A stretch of DNA of 64,000 nucleotides. It comes from Tenacibaculum sp. (GTDB lineage: Bacteria > Bacteroidota > Bacteroidia > Flavobacteriales > Flavobacteriaceae). The notes beneath the pieces were generated by a model. That model did no database searches and was not told where the DNA came from. It saw only the letters and a list, made by a program, of their open reading frames with translations. The stretch covers positions 1 to 64,000 of the forward strand of contig JAKVCX010000004.1 in NCBI GenBank assembly GCA_022448525.1, read 5' to 3'. This document shows positions 8,823 to 16,956 of the stretch, one piece after another (position 1 is the stretch's first letter; every line of letters begins with the position of its first letter). The position numbers and the translations under genes are program-made.

Positions 8823-10033
8823 TGAGCCAAGAAAAAATTGATATATTAAGTAGAAGCTTGAAGAGAGAGAAGGCAGCTAGGAAAGCTGCTGAAAAAATTC
8901 TTGAAGATAAATCTCGTGAGCTGTATTTTTTATCAGAAGAGCTGAAAAAGTCTAATGAACAATTAGAGAAGCTTCTGAATGAAAAATCTTCTCAGCTTAA
9001 AGGAGTGTTTGAAAATATTTTAGACGCTTATGTAATTATGGATTTATCTGGAAATATTCTAAAATTTAATGACGCTGCAACTGCATTATTCGGATATGAT
9101 GTTAGTAAAAAACCTCTTAACGTAGTTAACTTAATTTATCATGAAGATGTAGAGTATGCAATGACTTCATTTGGATCTCTTCAAGAAAAAGGATTCTTCA
9201 AAAATTACCGAGCTAGAGTAATTACAAAAAGTAAAGAAATAAAATGGGTACATATCAACGCCAGTTTAATTTATGATATTACAGGCTTACCTATTGCAGC
9301 GCAAGGGATTGTGAGAGATGTAACTCATTTAAAATATTTAGAGGAGCAAAAAGAACAAATACTGAAAAAATTAGAGAAAAGTAACGATGAGCTTTATGAA
9401 TATGCACATGTTGTATCTCACGATTTAAAGTCCCCATTAAGAACTATCGATGCGCTTGTTTCTTGGATAAGATCAGATAATGCTGATAAATTCGATGAAG
9501 AAACATTGCAAAATATGAATTTAATCGAAACTACTCTCGAAAATATGGATAAGCTTATTTCTAATATCCTTAATTATTCTAGTGCCGATACAGCCGATGA
9601 AGAAGTAGAAGTAGATTTAAATAAAGTTTTGTCTAACATAAAACATACACTTTTTATTCCTGAAAATATTACTTTAAAAGTTAATCCTAATTTCCCTGTT
9701 GTTAAAGGAGATGGAACTAAATTCCAACAATTATTTCAAAATTTGATTAGTAATGCTATCAAGTTTAATGATAAAGAGAAGGGATTAATTGAAATAGATT
9801 TTACCGAAGAAGTTACATTTTATCAATTTTCTGTGAAAGATAACGGCATAGGAATTGAAAAGGAATTTCATGGGCAAATATTTAAAGTCTTCCAATCATT
9901 AACCAAACGTGAAGATTCTACTGGTATTGGTTTGTCAATAGTTAAGAAAATTGTTGATTTGTACAAAGGAACCATTTGGTTAGAAAGCACCCCGAAGATT
10001 GGAACTACTTTTTATTTTACAATTAAAAAATGA
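8822..10033 (+). CDS. PAS-domain histidine kinase associated with H-NOX
   Basis: 403 residues, soluble. An N-terminal charged coiled coil (about 1-60) is followed by a PAS domain (about 62-175; ILDAYVIMDLSGNILKFN, closing with a PAC-like GIVRDVTHLK), a second short coiled coil, a HisKA domain with YAHVVSHDLKSP (His200), and a HATPase domain (N box LISNAIKFND, G1 DNGIGI, G2 STGIGLSIVKK). The gene overlaps the H-NOX stop codon. By analogy with HnoX/HnoK pairs, NO-bound H-NOX would control its autophosphorylation. It has no receiver, so the phosphoryl group must leave to the separate receivers, probably through the Hpt protein at 11096. Confidence 0.92.
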   Translation: MSQEKIDILSRSLKREKAARKAAEKILEDKSRELYFLSEELKKSNEQLEKLLNEKSSQLKGVFENILDAYVIMDLSGNILKFNDAATALFGYDVSKKPLNVVNLIYHEDVEYAMTSFGSLQEKGFFKNYRARVITKSKEIKWVHINASLIYDITGLPIAAQGIVRDVTHLKYLEEQKEQILKKLEKSNDELYEYAHVVSHDLKSPLRTIDALVSWIRSDNADKFDEETLQNMNLIETTLENMDKLISNILNYSSADTADEEVEVDLNKVLSNIKHTLFIPENITLKVNPNFPVVKGDGTKFQQLFQNLISNAIKFNDKEKGLIEIDFTEEVTFYQFSVKDNGIGIEKEFHGQIFKVFQSLTKREDSTGIGLSIVKKIVDLYKGTIWLESTPKIGTTFYFTIKK

Positions 10034-10049
10034 AATCCCGTATTAGACA

Positions 10050-11093
10050 ATGAATCCTCTCTTAAAAAGACAAATACGAAAATATTTACCTGAAGATATT
10101 CGGGAAAGTGGCAGGTTAGATGATTTTATAGATGCTATTGATAAATCTTATGTGAATTCGGATAACCAGTTTGCCATGCTGCAAAGAGCTACAATGGTTA
10201 GTTCAAAAGAACTTTCGGAGGCAAGTGAAAAGCTTAAAAAAGAATCTGATGCGCAAAAAGAGATTATCGAAAAACTGAAAAATGTAATTAATACATTGCG
10301 AATTGATGGTAGTGAAGAAGAAAGTACATTAGAGAATATTACAACTTTAAAACTAGTTGATTTTATTGATAATCAAACCAAAGAAATTCTTAGAGTTAAT
10401 CAACAAAAGGATGAATTGGTAAAGAATCTTGAGAAACAGAATCAAGAATTAAATGATTACACACACATGATTTCCCATGATTTAGTATCGCCATTACAAA
10501 GCATAGAAACATTAACACAATGGTTGATTGATGATCATAGAGAATGTTTAAATGAAGAGGGGAGAAGTCATGTTGATATGATTAGTGATCATGTTGAAAA
10601 AATAGATACACTAGTTGAATCTATCCGTAAATATTCTAGAATCAGCAGAACTTCTACAGAAAAATATAAATTAGATTTAAATAATGTTATAGATACAATT
10701 CTTAGAGAGCAAAATTTCGGTAATAATATTAGAGTTTCTATTCCGGAGAAATTACCTAAGGTTTTTGGAGAAACATTTAGTTTTAAAGAATTGTTTTTTA
10801 ATTTAATAAATAATGCTTTTAAATTTAATAATAAGGAAGAGAAAAGCCTTGAATTAGGATATGAAGACAAGAACACTCATTGGCAATTCTATGTAAAAGA
10901 TAATGGGAAAGGAATTGAAGAAATATATTTCGAAAAGGTGTTTGTGGCATTTTCTAAGTTAGAAAATGATTATAAATCTGCTGGAATGGGAATGGCAATA
11001 GCTAAGAAAGTTGTAGAAATGTATGGAGGAGAAATATGGTTAGAATCTGAAGTGAATGTAGGAACGACAGTATATTTTACCATAAAAAAATAA
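10050..11093 (+). CDS. Soluble sensor histidine kinase, paralogue of the FIST-linked kinase
   Basis: 347 residues, the same length and layout as the kinase at 4711-5754. Shared features are the N-terminal LLKRQIRKYLPE helix, a coiled coil with AQKEIIEKL, the LVDFIDNQTKEI segment, HisKA YTHMISHDLVSP with His143, and a HATPase domain with DNGKGI and GMGMAIAKK. The last motif is a slightly divergent G2 box. There is no sensor domain and no FIST gene next to it, so its input is unknown; the N-terminal helices may dock on the FIST or H-NOX protein. It lies 16 nt after the PAS kinase and 2 nt before the Hpt gene, so it is in the same operon. Confidence 0.9.
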   Translation: MNPLLKRQIRKYLPEDIRESGRLDDFIDAIDKSYVNSDNQFAMLQRATMVSSKELSEASEKLKKESDAQKEIIEKLKNVINTLRIDGSEEESTLENITTLKLVDFIDNQTKEILRVNQQKDELVKNLEKQNQELNDYTHMISHDLVSPLQSIETLTQWLIDDHRECLNEEGRSHVDMISDHVEKIDTLVESIRKYSRISRTSTEKYKLDLNNVIDTILREQNFGNNIRVSIPEKLPKVFGETFSFKELFFNLINNAFKFNNKEEKSLELGYEDKNTHWQFYVKDNGKGIEEIYFEKVFVAFSKLENDYKSAGMGMAIAKKVVEMYGGEIWLESEVNVGTTVYFTIKK

Positions 11094-11095
11094 TT

Positions 11096-11413
11096 ATGGA
11101 ACAACCAAATTTATCTTATTTAGAAGAACTTGCTCGTGGTGATCAAGATCTCATTAATCAATTAATTGAAGTACTTAAGGTTGAATTTCCTGAAGAATCT
11201 CAGGACTATTATAATAGTATACAAACAGGAGATTTTAAGGCTATTTCAGAAAACGTTCATAGAGTTAAGCATAAAATTAGTATTTTAGGACTGGAGGATG
11301 CCTATAAACTGGCCAATGATTACGAAAATAATTTAAGAGATGCTAATATGGATAAGAAAGAAGAGTTCGAAGAAATATTAGTTTCTATCTCAGAATACTT
11401 GAAAACCATATAA
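11096..11413 (+). CDS. Hpt (histidine phosphotransfer) protein
   Basis: 105 residues, a lone all-helical Hpt domain. The site NVHRVKHKIS matches the Hpt pattern HxLKG loosely: His55 is the predicted phosphoacceptor, followed by Val-Lys, while the usual glycine is His. The flanking DLINQLIEVLKVEFPEE helix and ENNLRDANMDK fit the family. It sits between two kinases and the LytTR regulator with gaps of 2 and 5 nt. It most likely passes phosphoryl groups between a kinase-phosphorylated receiver (for example 7857-8279) and a final receiver (11419 or the receiver-glycosyltransferase at 21411). Confidence 0.88.
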   Translation: MEQPNLSYLEELARGDQDLINQLIEVLKVEFPEESQDYYNSIQTGDFKAISENVHRVKHKISILGLEDAYKLANDYENNLRDANMDKKEEFEEILVSISEYLKTI

Positions 11414-11418
11414 ATTTT

Positions 11419-12147
11419 ATGAATTGTATTGTTATTGATGATGAGAAAATGTCTAGGACTATTTTAAAAACACTCTGTGCTGAATTTAAAGATTTGACAA
11501 TTGTAAAAGAATTTTCAAACTCTATGGAAGCTTTTAAATTCTTGCATTCAAATGAAATAGATCTTATTTTTTTGGATATTCATATGCCAGGCTTTACAGG
11601 ATTAGATTTTATTAAAACTTTAAAAAATCCTCCTAAAGTAATCTTCACTAGTGGTGATCCAAAATTTGCTATTGATGCTTTTGAGTTTAGTTTTATTGTA
11701 GATTATATTTTAAAACCGGTAACAGCTGATAGATTTGAAAAAGCTATAGAAAAAGCTAAAAAACTGATTTATCTTGAAAGTTTAGAAAAACAAAAAGATA
11801 CTACAACAAATAGCTCTCAACAAGAAGAAGATTATACAAATGATTTTTATGTAAATATTGATCGTCGTTTAGTGAAAATAGATTTGCCTACTATTTGTTA
11901 CGTTCAAGCGAAAGGTGATTATATTTTTGTGAAAACTGATGATAATGAATATGAAGTTCATGCTTCATTAAAGAAAATCGAACAAAAGCTTCCTACCTCA
12001 CTTTTTTTAAAAGTTCACAGATCTTATATCATAAATGTTAAGAAAATTATCGATATAGAAGATAATAGTGTACTTATAAATAAAGATGTCATTCCTGTTA
12101 GTCGCTCAAACAGACCAGATTTAATGAAACGGTTAGATCTGTTATAA
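11419..12147 (+). CDS. LytTR-family DNA-binding response regulator
   Basis: 242 residues. The receiver domain (1-120) has VIDDEK, phosphoacceptor Asp53 in LDIHMPG, FTSGDPKFA and LKPVTADRF. A linker of about 25 polar residues leads to a LytTR DNA-binding domain (about 145-242; FYVNIDRRLVKID, CYVQAKGDYIFVKT, FLKVHRSYIINVKKI, IPVSRSNR). It is the last gene of the H-NOX operon and its only visible transcriptional output. The convergent gene at 12168 follows 20 nt later with no clear terminator. Target promoters cannot be assigned; the neighbouring polysaccharide genes are obvious candidates. Confidence 0.93.
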   Translation: MNCIVIDDEKMSRTILKTLCAEFKDLTIVKEFSNSMEAFKFLHSNEIDLIFLDIHMPGFTGLDFIKTLKNPPKVIFTSGDPKFAIDAFEFSFIVDYILKPVTADRFEKAIEKAKKLIYLESLEKQKDTTTNSSQQEEDYTNDFYVNIDRRLVKIDLPTICYVQAKGDYIFVKTDDNEYEVHASLKKIEQKLPTSLFLKVHRSYIINVKKIIDIEDNSVLINKDVIPVSRSNRPDLMKRLDLL

Positions 12148-12167
12148 ACTTTCTCCCTAAGTAATTC

Positions 12168-14243
12168 TCAAAACATCTTTGAGGTTTCAAAAACAGGCTT
12201 TTTCAAGAAGTAGTATTTAAATTGTACACCTAATTCTGTAAAAGTAAAACCAGTGGCAATTGTTGAAGCTATATTACTATGTGTTCCAAATAAGTTTAAG
12301 AAACTTCTTTCTGATAATTTATATCCCAGTTTTCCTTGTAGTCTAAAAGTACTTTGTTTATCATCGTCTTCAATAAATTGAAAACCAGTAGCCACAGTTA
12401 GTTCATAAAACCAACCTTTTCCTTTTACTGAAGTATCCGTTTTAATAATGTTCGCAAAAATTTCAAGAGCGTTAAAACTAGCAGGACTGAAATAAATAGT
12501 AGGTACTTGATTCTTAAATGATAAGTTCTGATAGTTAATACCTGCTTTTAAAGAAGGTTTCTGAAGTATAGAATAATATAAAGAAGCAAATAACAGATTT
12601 CTACTATTCCCATCATTTTGTGTGGTATAAAAGTATTGAGAAAAGAAACCTAGATTGAAATTAGTATTTAAACTATAGTTCAAGAAATAATTATCCATTA
12701 CAATCTCTCTATCTTGTAACTCTGTATTAAAGTTCTGCATTTCTCTATTATATCCAAAATCTAAAATTTGGAGTTTAAATGGTCTAAAATTGAAACTAAG
12801 TTTAGTTAAAAACTGACTATAGTTATTTATGTCTGATTTAGAGTTAAATATTCCCGCGTCTCCGGTAAAAGTTAAATTGTTTAAAAGTTCATAAGAAAAC
12901 CCAAAAGTGAAATTATTTGAGCTTGCATTGATATTACTAACACTATTTGAATTCGTTCTGTAATTATAACTTCCCATTAATTTAAACCGCGTAGATAAAG
13001 CAAATTCTGAATTAATGATATATGAATAAGCTTCATTATTTCCATTGTCAAAAGAGTACGAAGCTCTTGTATTTACAAAAGGAGTATAAGATCGATCTAA
13101 GGTTTTTATGAAATTAATTGCGTCTTTTTGGTTTGCATAAAAAACTAGAGTACTATCAGCGAAATTATAAGCTTTTTTATTATTTCCTAAAGCTTTTAAA
13201 GCATTTGCTTTCCCTAAGTTACCATCAAAAGAAGCGCTATCTTTCTTTAAGATTAAGTCATAATCATTAATACTTTTTTTGAAATTACTTCTGTAAACAT
13301 TTAAAGTAGCTCTTAAAGATAATACCCAATTTTCAGGCGTTTTATTTTCGGTTATCAGATTATTGATCTCCTTTTCGGCTTGCGAAAACTTTTTGTTCCA
13401 AATAAGTGCTTGAATATATCTTTCTGTAGTGCGCTCTTTTAAGTTTTGAGTAGTTTTTTTATCTACTAAATCTAAAGCTTGTTTACTAATTTCCAGTGCT
13501 TCTTTTTCTTTTCCTTTAATATGATTTGTTAATGATAATCCAATTAAAGAAAGTAATTTGTTATTCGGGTTTTGTCCTAATTGTTCAAAGACTTCCTGGG
13601 CTTTATTGTTTTGTTCGGAAATAAGATAAAGATTGGCTAAATTTTGTAGAGTTTCAGTATCATTTTCAAAATCAATGAGATTTTCTTTTAAAATAGCTTC
13701 ACCTTCATTAAATTCTTTTGATTGAATTTTATTGTTAGCCAAACCAAAACGAATATATTTTTTAGAAACTAACGCATTCGGATTTCCAGGAGAAACTACC
13801 AGTGCTTTGTTTACATATTGTAAAGCTTTGTCATAATTCTTTAAATTGGAAAGCGTATTTGCATAACCTAATAAAGCTGGAAAGCTTTTATTGTTCTCAT
13901 TAACAAGTTTTATATAATACTTTTCGGCTGGTCCAAAATTTTTATTCCATAATAACGATTCTGCATAATTCAACTTTATTTCAAAATCATTTGGATAATC
14001 TTTTAGTAAACCAGTGAAAATTGTAGTTGCTTTTTCTGGATTATTGTGCAAACCAACCGCTCTACCGTAACATAAACGTGCTGTTTTATTGGTTGGATAG
14101 GTCTTTAATACATTCTCAAAAAAACGTTCTGCTTTAGCGTATTTTCCAGTTTCTAAGTAAGTGAAACCTTCTTTCATATCTTGAGTATGTCCAAAATAGC
14201 AGATGAATAGGGTAAAAATAAGGGTTAAGTGTTTGGTTTTCAT
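12168..14243 (-). CDS. Periplasmic TPR / outer-membrane beta-barrel protein (YaiO/BcsC-like)
   Basis: 691 residues from the chosen start; a start 45 nt further upstream would add 15 charged residues before the signal peptide and is less likely. The signal peptide is MKTKHLTLIFTLFICYFGHTQ. Residues about 20-390 are tandem TPR-like helices (GKYAKAERFFENVLKTYP, NYDKALQYVNKALVVSP and others). The last ~300 residues are a beta-rich barrel ending in FKYYFLKKP, with aromatic-rich strands as in YaiO and the C-terminus of cellulose/PNAG secretins. The TPR-then-barrel order is that of exopolysaccharide export porins (BcsC, PgaA). It probably exports the polymer made by the genes at 15418-22574, from which it is separated by the plus-strand STAS gene. 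Confidence 0.8.
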   Translation of the reverse strand: MKTKHLTLIFTLFICYFGHTQDMKEGFTYLETGKYAKAERFFENVLKTYPTNKTARLCYGRAVGLHNNPEKATTIFTGLLKDYPNDFEIKLNYAESLLWNKNFGPAEKYYIKLVNENNKSFPALLGYANTLSNLKNYDKALQYVNKALVVSPGNPNALVSKKYIRFGLANNKIQSKEFNEGEAILKENLIDFENDTETLQNLANLYLISEQNNKAQEVFEQLGQNPNNKLLSLIGLSLTNHIKGKEKEALEISKQALDLVDKKTTQNLKERTTERYIQALIWNKKFSQAEKEINNLITENKTPENWVLSLRATLNVYRSNFKKSINDYDLILKKDSASFDGNLGKANALKALGNNKKAYNFADSTLVFYANQKDAINFIKTLDRSYTPFVNTRASYSFDNGNNEAYSYIINSEFALSTRFKLMGSYNYRTNSNSVSNINASSNNFTFGFSYELLNNLTFTGDAGIFNSKSDINNYSQFLTKLSFNFRPFKLQILDFGYNREMQNFNTELQDREIVMDNYFLNYSLNTNFNLGFFSQYFYTTQNDGNSRNLLFASLYYSILQKPSLKAGINYQNLSFKNQVPTIYFSPASFNALEIFANIIKTDTSVKGKGWFYELTVATGFQFIEDDDKQSTFRLQGKLGYKLSERSFLNLFGTHSNIASTIATGFTFTELGVQFKYYFLKKPVFETSKMF

Positions 14244-14377
14244 TTTCTTTTTTTCTTGACTACAATTTAAGCAATACAATTTAATCATTAAACCTCAGTA
14301 AACGGTTTTTCGGCAATAATGCTCATTTTTTTTTGAAACTAATTAAGAAATTAGAGATATAATCAAAAAAAGAAACC

Positions 14378-14656
14378 ATGAACTTACAAGTAACACAAAA
14401 AAAAGGAGCACTACACGTAGAAGGTACAATAAACACAGCTACATCTAGATTATTCATTATTCATTTAGAGCATTATGCAGAAAAGTTGAGAAATGTTGTA
14501 ATAAATATTGACAAGGTGAACGAAATCGATAAAGATGGTATAGAGGCTATAAAAACAGTTTGGGCAATAGCGCTTAAAAAAGATAAAAAGTTTTCGATAA
14601 GAGGATTAGGTTGTAAAGATATTTACGATCATTTCGGAACTACGTTTGTAGCATAA
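14378..14656 (+). CDS. Small STAS-domain protein
   Basis: 92 residues. The fold resembles SpoIIAA-type anti-sigma-factor antagonists: LHVEGTINTATSRLF, VVINIDKVNEIDKDG, FSIRGLGCKDIYDHF. The loop that normally reads D-S-S-G, with the second Ser phosphorylated, is here Asp51-Lys-Asp53-Gly, so an acidic residue replaces the phosphoacceptor. It stands alone between the divergent TPR-barrel gene and the long intergenic region 14776-15417; no HPK/RsbW-type anti-sigma kinase is in the window. The partner is unknown. The context suggests a role in controlling polysaccharide production. Confidence 0.72.
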   Translation: MNLQVTQKKGALHVEGTINTATSRLFIIHLEHYAEKLRNVVINIDKVNEIDKDGIEAIKTVWAIALKKDKKFSIRGLGCKDIYDHFGTTFVA

Positions 14657-14688
14657 TATTATAAGAGTAATTAATTAAAACAGAATAT

Positions 14689-14775
14689 ATGAGCAAACTA
14701 TTACAATTTATAAACATGATAGTATTTAAAAGTACCAGAACATTTTTAAACTTAGGTAGAAGTAAAAGATTTTAA
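14689..14775 (+). CDS. Candidate 28-residue peptide
   Basis: ATG at 14689, TAA at 14773, 33 nt after the STAS gene. The product is short, basic and amphipathic, starting MSKLLQFINMIVF and ending GRSKRF. The start is preceded by an A-rich AAAACAGAATAT, normal for this genome. No family is recognised. It could be a small membrane-associated peptide or a chance frame. Confidence 0.3.
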   Translation: MSKLLQFINMIVFKSTRTFLNLGRSKRF

Positions 14776-15417
14776 AATTTAAATAAAAGTACACAGTAAA
14801 GTAAGTTTTATACAGGTTTATGTAAGTAAACACTCAGCATATTAATTATTAAGAGTGAATTTAATCCCTAAATATCCCCTAATTAATTAATATAAAGTAA
14901 GTAAAGTAGTGTTGGTTAGGTACGAATTTTTGGAAGTTTCAATGCGAACCAACATGTAAGTTTAAATCGAATTTATTAAGAGCATTATTTAAGTAGTTAT
15001 TTTAAATAAGAAGGTTGAACCGATGATCGAAGCAGTTAGCAAGGCTCGAGATTCATTTGATTTAAACTTTTCTAAGTAATCTCAGGGGTAAGTAATCCCT
15101 TTACTCCTGAGACATACTTGAAATTAAATAAGAAGTTTAATAATTGTTTTTTTAGTGATAATAATACGTTTTTAATTTATTAATAAGATTGCAGTAGTTG
15201 TTTTCACAACTACTTTGTGCGTTGTGCAAAATTGTAGTTTTAACCAACGCTTGGGAAATTTAGCAACAGACACAACTAAAGATGGAGATAGAATTCACTT
15301 TCTAATATCCGATAAGGTTATCAAACTACAAGTTGGCTACTGTATATCTTATTTTAAAACGCTAAATGAAACTTTTAAATAATAATTATCATTTAACTTT
15401 TTACATAAAGAGTTGAT
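14776..15417. other. 640-nt intergenic region with several hairpins; possible noncoding RNA
   Basis: No gene of normal type is visible. Three inverted repeats stand out: GTTGGTT (14911-14917) with AACCAAC (14947-14953); an 11-bp stem CTCAGGGGTAA (15081-15091) with TTACTCCTGAG (15101-15111), one G-U pair, no T run after it; and AGTAGTTG (15193-15200) with CAACTACT (15207-15214). Between 14880 and 15115 the sequence is less AT-extreme than its surroundings, which would fit a structured RNA. A frame without ATG at 15176-15382 is listed separately. I see no tRNA. Confidence 0.35.
15179..15382 (+). pseudogene. ATG-less frame resembling a short lipoprotein; possible gene remnant
   Basis: The frame from 15176 to the TAA at 15380-15382 is open for 68 codons and has no ATG or GTG near its beginning (only ATT at 15179 and 15188, TTG later). 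Its start reads like a signal sequence with a lipobox-like end (NKIAVVVFTTTLCVVQNC), followed by a polar segment. It could be a decayed lipoprotein, a gene using a rare ATT start, or chance. Confidence 0.2.
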
Positions 15418-16956
15418 TTATTTAGATATATGATCAAAGGAAGGTTTTTTATTTCCTTTGGAATCAATAAAACCAAACTTTTTTTGAGGTTGTACTCTCC
15501 AAGGAAGTCTTCCCACAACTTCTTTAGGTACTTTGTCAAAATCATATAACGTCCATGATAAAAAGGGAATGCTTTTTAGAGTAAGTATTTTTTGCATTTC
15601 CTTGTGATAGGTAGCTTGTTTCTTTTTTGAATTACCTATAGGCTTCCATAAGCCAGAATAAGAAGAGGTTCCAAATTCCCCTAATACGATCCCTTTGTTT
15701 GGAGCTTCTTCTTTTATTTTATCGTAAGCACTTTCAAAACCTTTATAATCGCCATAATAGTGAAAAGAAATAAAATCAACTTTATCTTTTAAAATAGGCG
15801 CACTCTCTGCATTAGACCATCCGATAGTAACGGGATGTTTTTTATCTATAGATTTTATAAGTATAAGCAAATGATCCAGCCAAGCGATTACTTGCTCTTT
15901 TCCTCTAGAATTAAAGTCTAAATTTGGTTCATTTTTTATATCCCAAGCGAAAATGGCATTGTGATTTTTAAAAGTAGAAACAATTTTCTCAGCGTGACGA
16001 TGATTTAATGTCCAATCAGTTGTATCATAGTTTCCATAAAAATCAAAAAGTGTTGGAATAACTTTTATGCCAATTTTTTCTGCTGTATCTAGAACTTGTT
16101 TTAGTTTATTTAGTTTATTGACATCAACTTTTGCTTTCCCAAATTCTTCATAAGGAATAAAAATTCGGATTGTGTTCAAATTAGCGTCTTTAATAATTTG
16201 AAAATCTTTTTCGATTATTTCTATATCAAATTCATCTCCAAACATTTTCCATGGTGTTGCTTGTGGATAGTAGTTTATTCCTTTAATTGTATTTACATCT
16301 AACGTGTTATTGGCAGATACACTTTTGTCGAAATCATTAATGTCTTCTTTTACTAAATGTCTAATTCTCCAAAAACCATCTTCCGCTAAAAGCACAACTT
16401 TATAATTTGATTCTTCGGTAGCTTCCATAAGTAGTTCGTTGTTTTTAAACGCTCTTTTATATTCCACTACATTTTTATCTTCTAAAACAATCATCTGCCC
16501 ATCTTCGCTAAAGAAAAGTATATCAGGATGATGTTCTATAGTTGTTGCATCGATATAGACATTCTCAGCTTTATTATGATCTATTATGTTGAATACGTTT
16601 TTTCTTGCATTTTCAGTAAAGTAATCATCAATTCCTTTGTAATTATTCGTTCTGTATGCCATATATTTTACATACCAAGCATCCAAATAATCGTTTTCAA
16701 TATTACTTAAGGTTTGATCGTTCATTTCTCTTCCTTCATTACCATCTTCTTTCCAAGTGATTTTCGGAAGATATTGATCAATTTTTCTTACCTCGGTATG
16801 AAGTATTTTACTTCTATCTGCACCAATATTGAAAAAACTATATAATGAACTAAGTAGAAATATGATTACAGAACATATAAGGATGTATGATATCATTAAA
16901 ATACCACGAAGTAATTTTCTGTTTGTGCTAATTTTTGTTTCACCGCTGTTTACCAT
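15418..16956 (-). CDS. Membrane-anchored GH5-like glycoside hydrolase with NTF2-like domain
   Basis: 512 residues. A single N-terminal membrane helix (about 18-42, LLRGILMISYILICSVIIF) anchors the protein facing the periplasm. Residues about 85-205 look like an NTF2-like module (WYVKYMAYRTNNYKGIDDYF ... DGFWRIRHL). Residues about 225-510 form a TIM-barrel hydrolase of the GH5/clan-A type: NTIRIFIPYEEF, the acid/base motif IKNEPN with Glu343, FHYYGDY, and LGEFGTS with nucleophile Glu427. Such hydrolases accompany polysaccharide synthases (BcsZ, PslG) and trim nascent polymer. The gene overlaps the upstream gene by 7 nt and is the last of a three-gene minus operon. Family number is not certain; the catalytic pair is clear. 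Confidence 0.82.
   Translation of the reverse strand: MVNSGETKISTNRKLLRGILMISYILICSVIIFLLSSLYSFFNIGADRSKILHTEVRKIDQYLPKITWKEDGNEGREMNDQTLSNIENDYLDAWYVKYMAYRTNNYKGIDDYFTENARKNVFNIIDHNKAENVYIDATTIEHHPDILFFSEDGQMIVLEDKNVVEYKRAFKNNELLMEATEESNYKVVLLAEDGFWRIRHLVKEDINDFDKSVSANNTLDVNTIKGINYYPQATPWKMFGDEFDIEIIEKDFQIIKDANLNTIRIFIPYEEFGKAKVDVNKLNKLKQVLDTAEKIGIKVIPTLFDFYGNYDTTDWTLNHRHAEKIVSTFKNHNAIFAWDIKNEPNLDFNSRGKEQVIAWLDHLLILIKSIDKKHPVTIGWSNAESAPILKDKVDFISFHYYGDYKGFESAYDKIKEEAPNKGIVLGEFGTSSYSGLWKPIGNSKKKQATYHKEMQKILTLKSIPFLSWTLYDFDKVPKEVVGRLPWRVQPQKKFGFIDSKGNKKPSFDHISK

Noticed and set aside
14244..14288. Upstream ATG (14288) as start of the TPR/barrel protein
   Set aside because: It would put 15 charged residues, including KKK and two Cys, before a complete signal peptide; the ATG at 14243 is preceded by a normal A-rich context.
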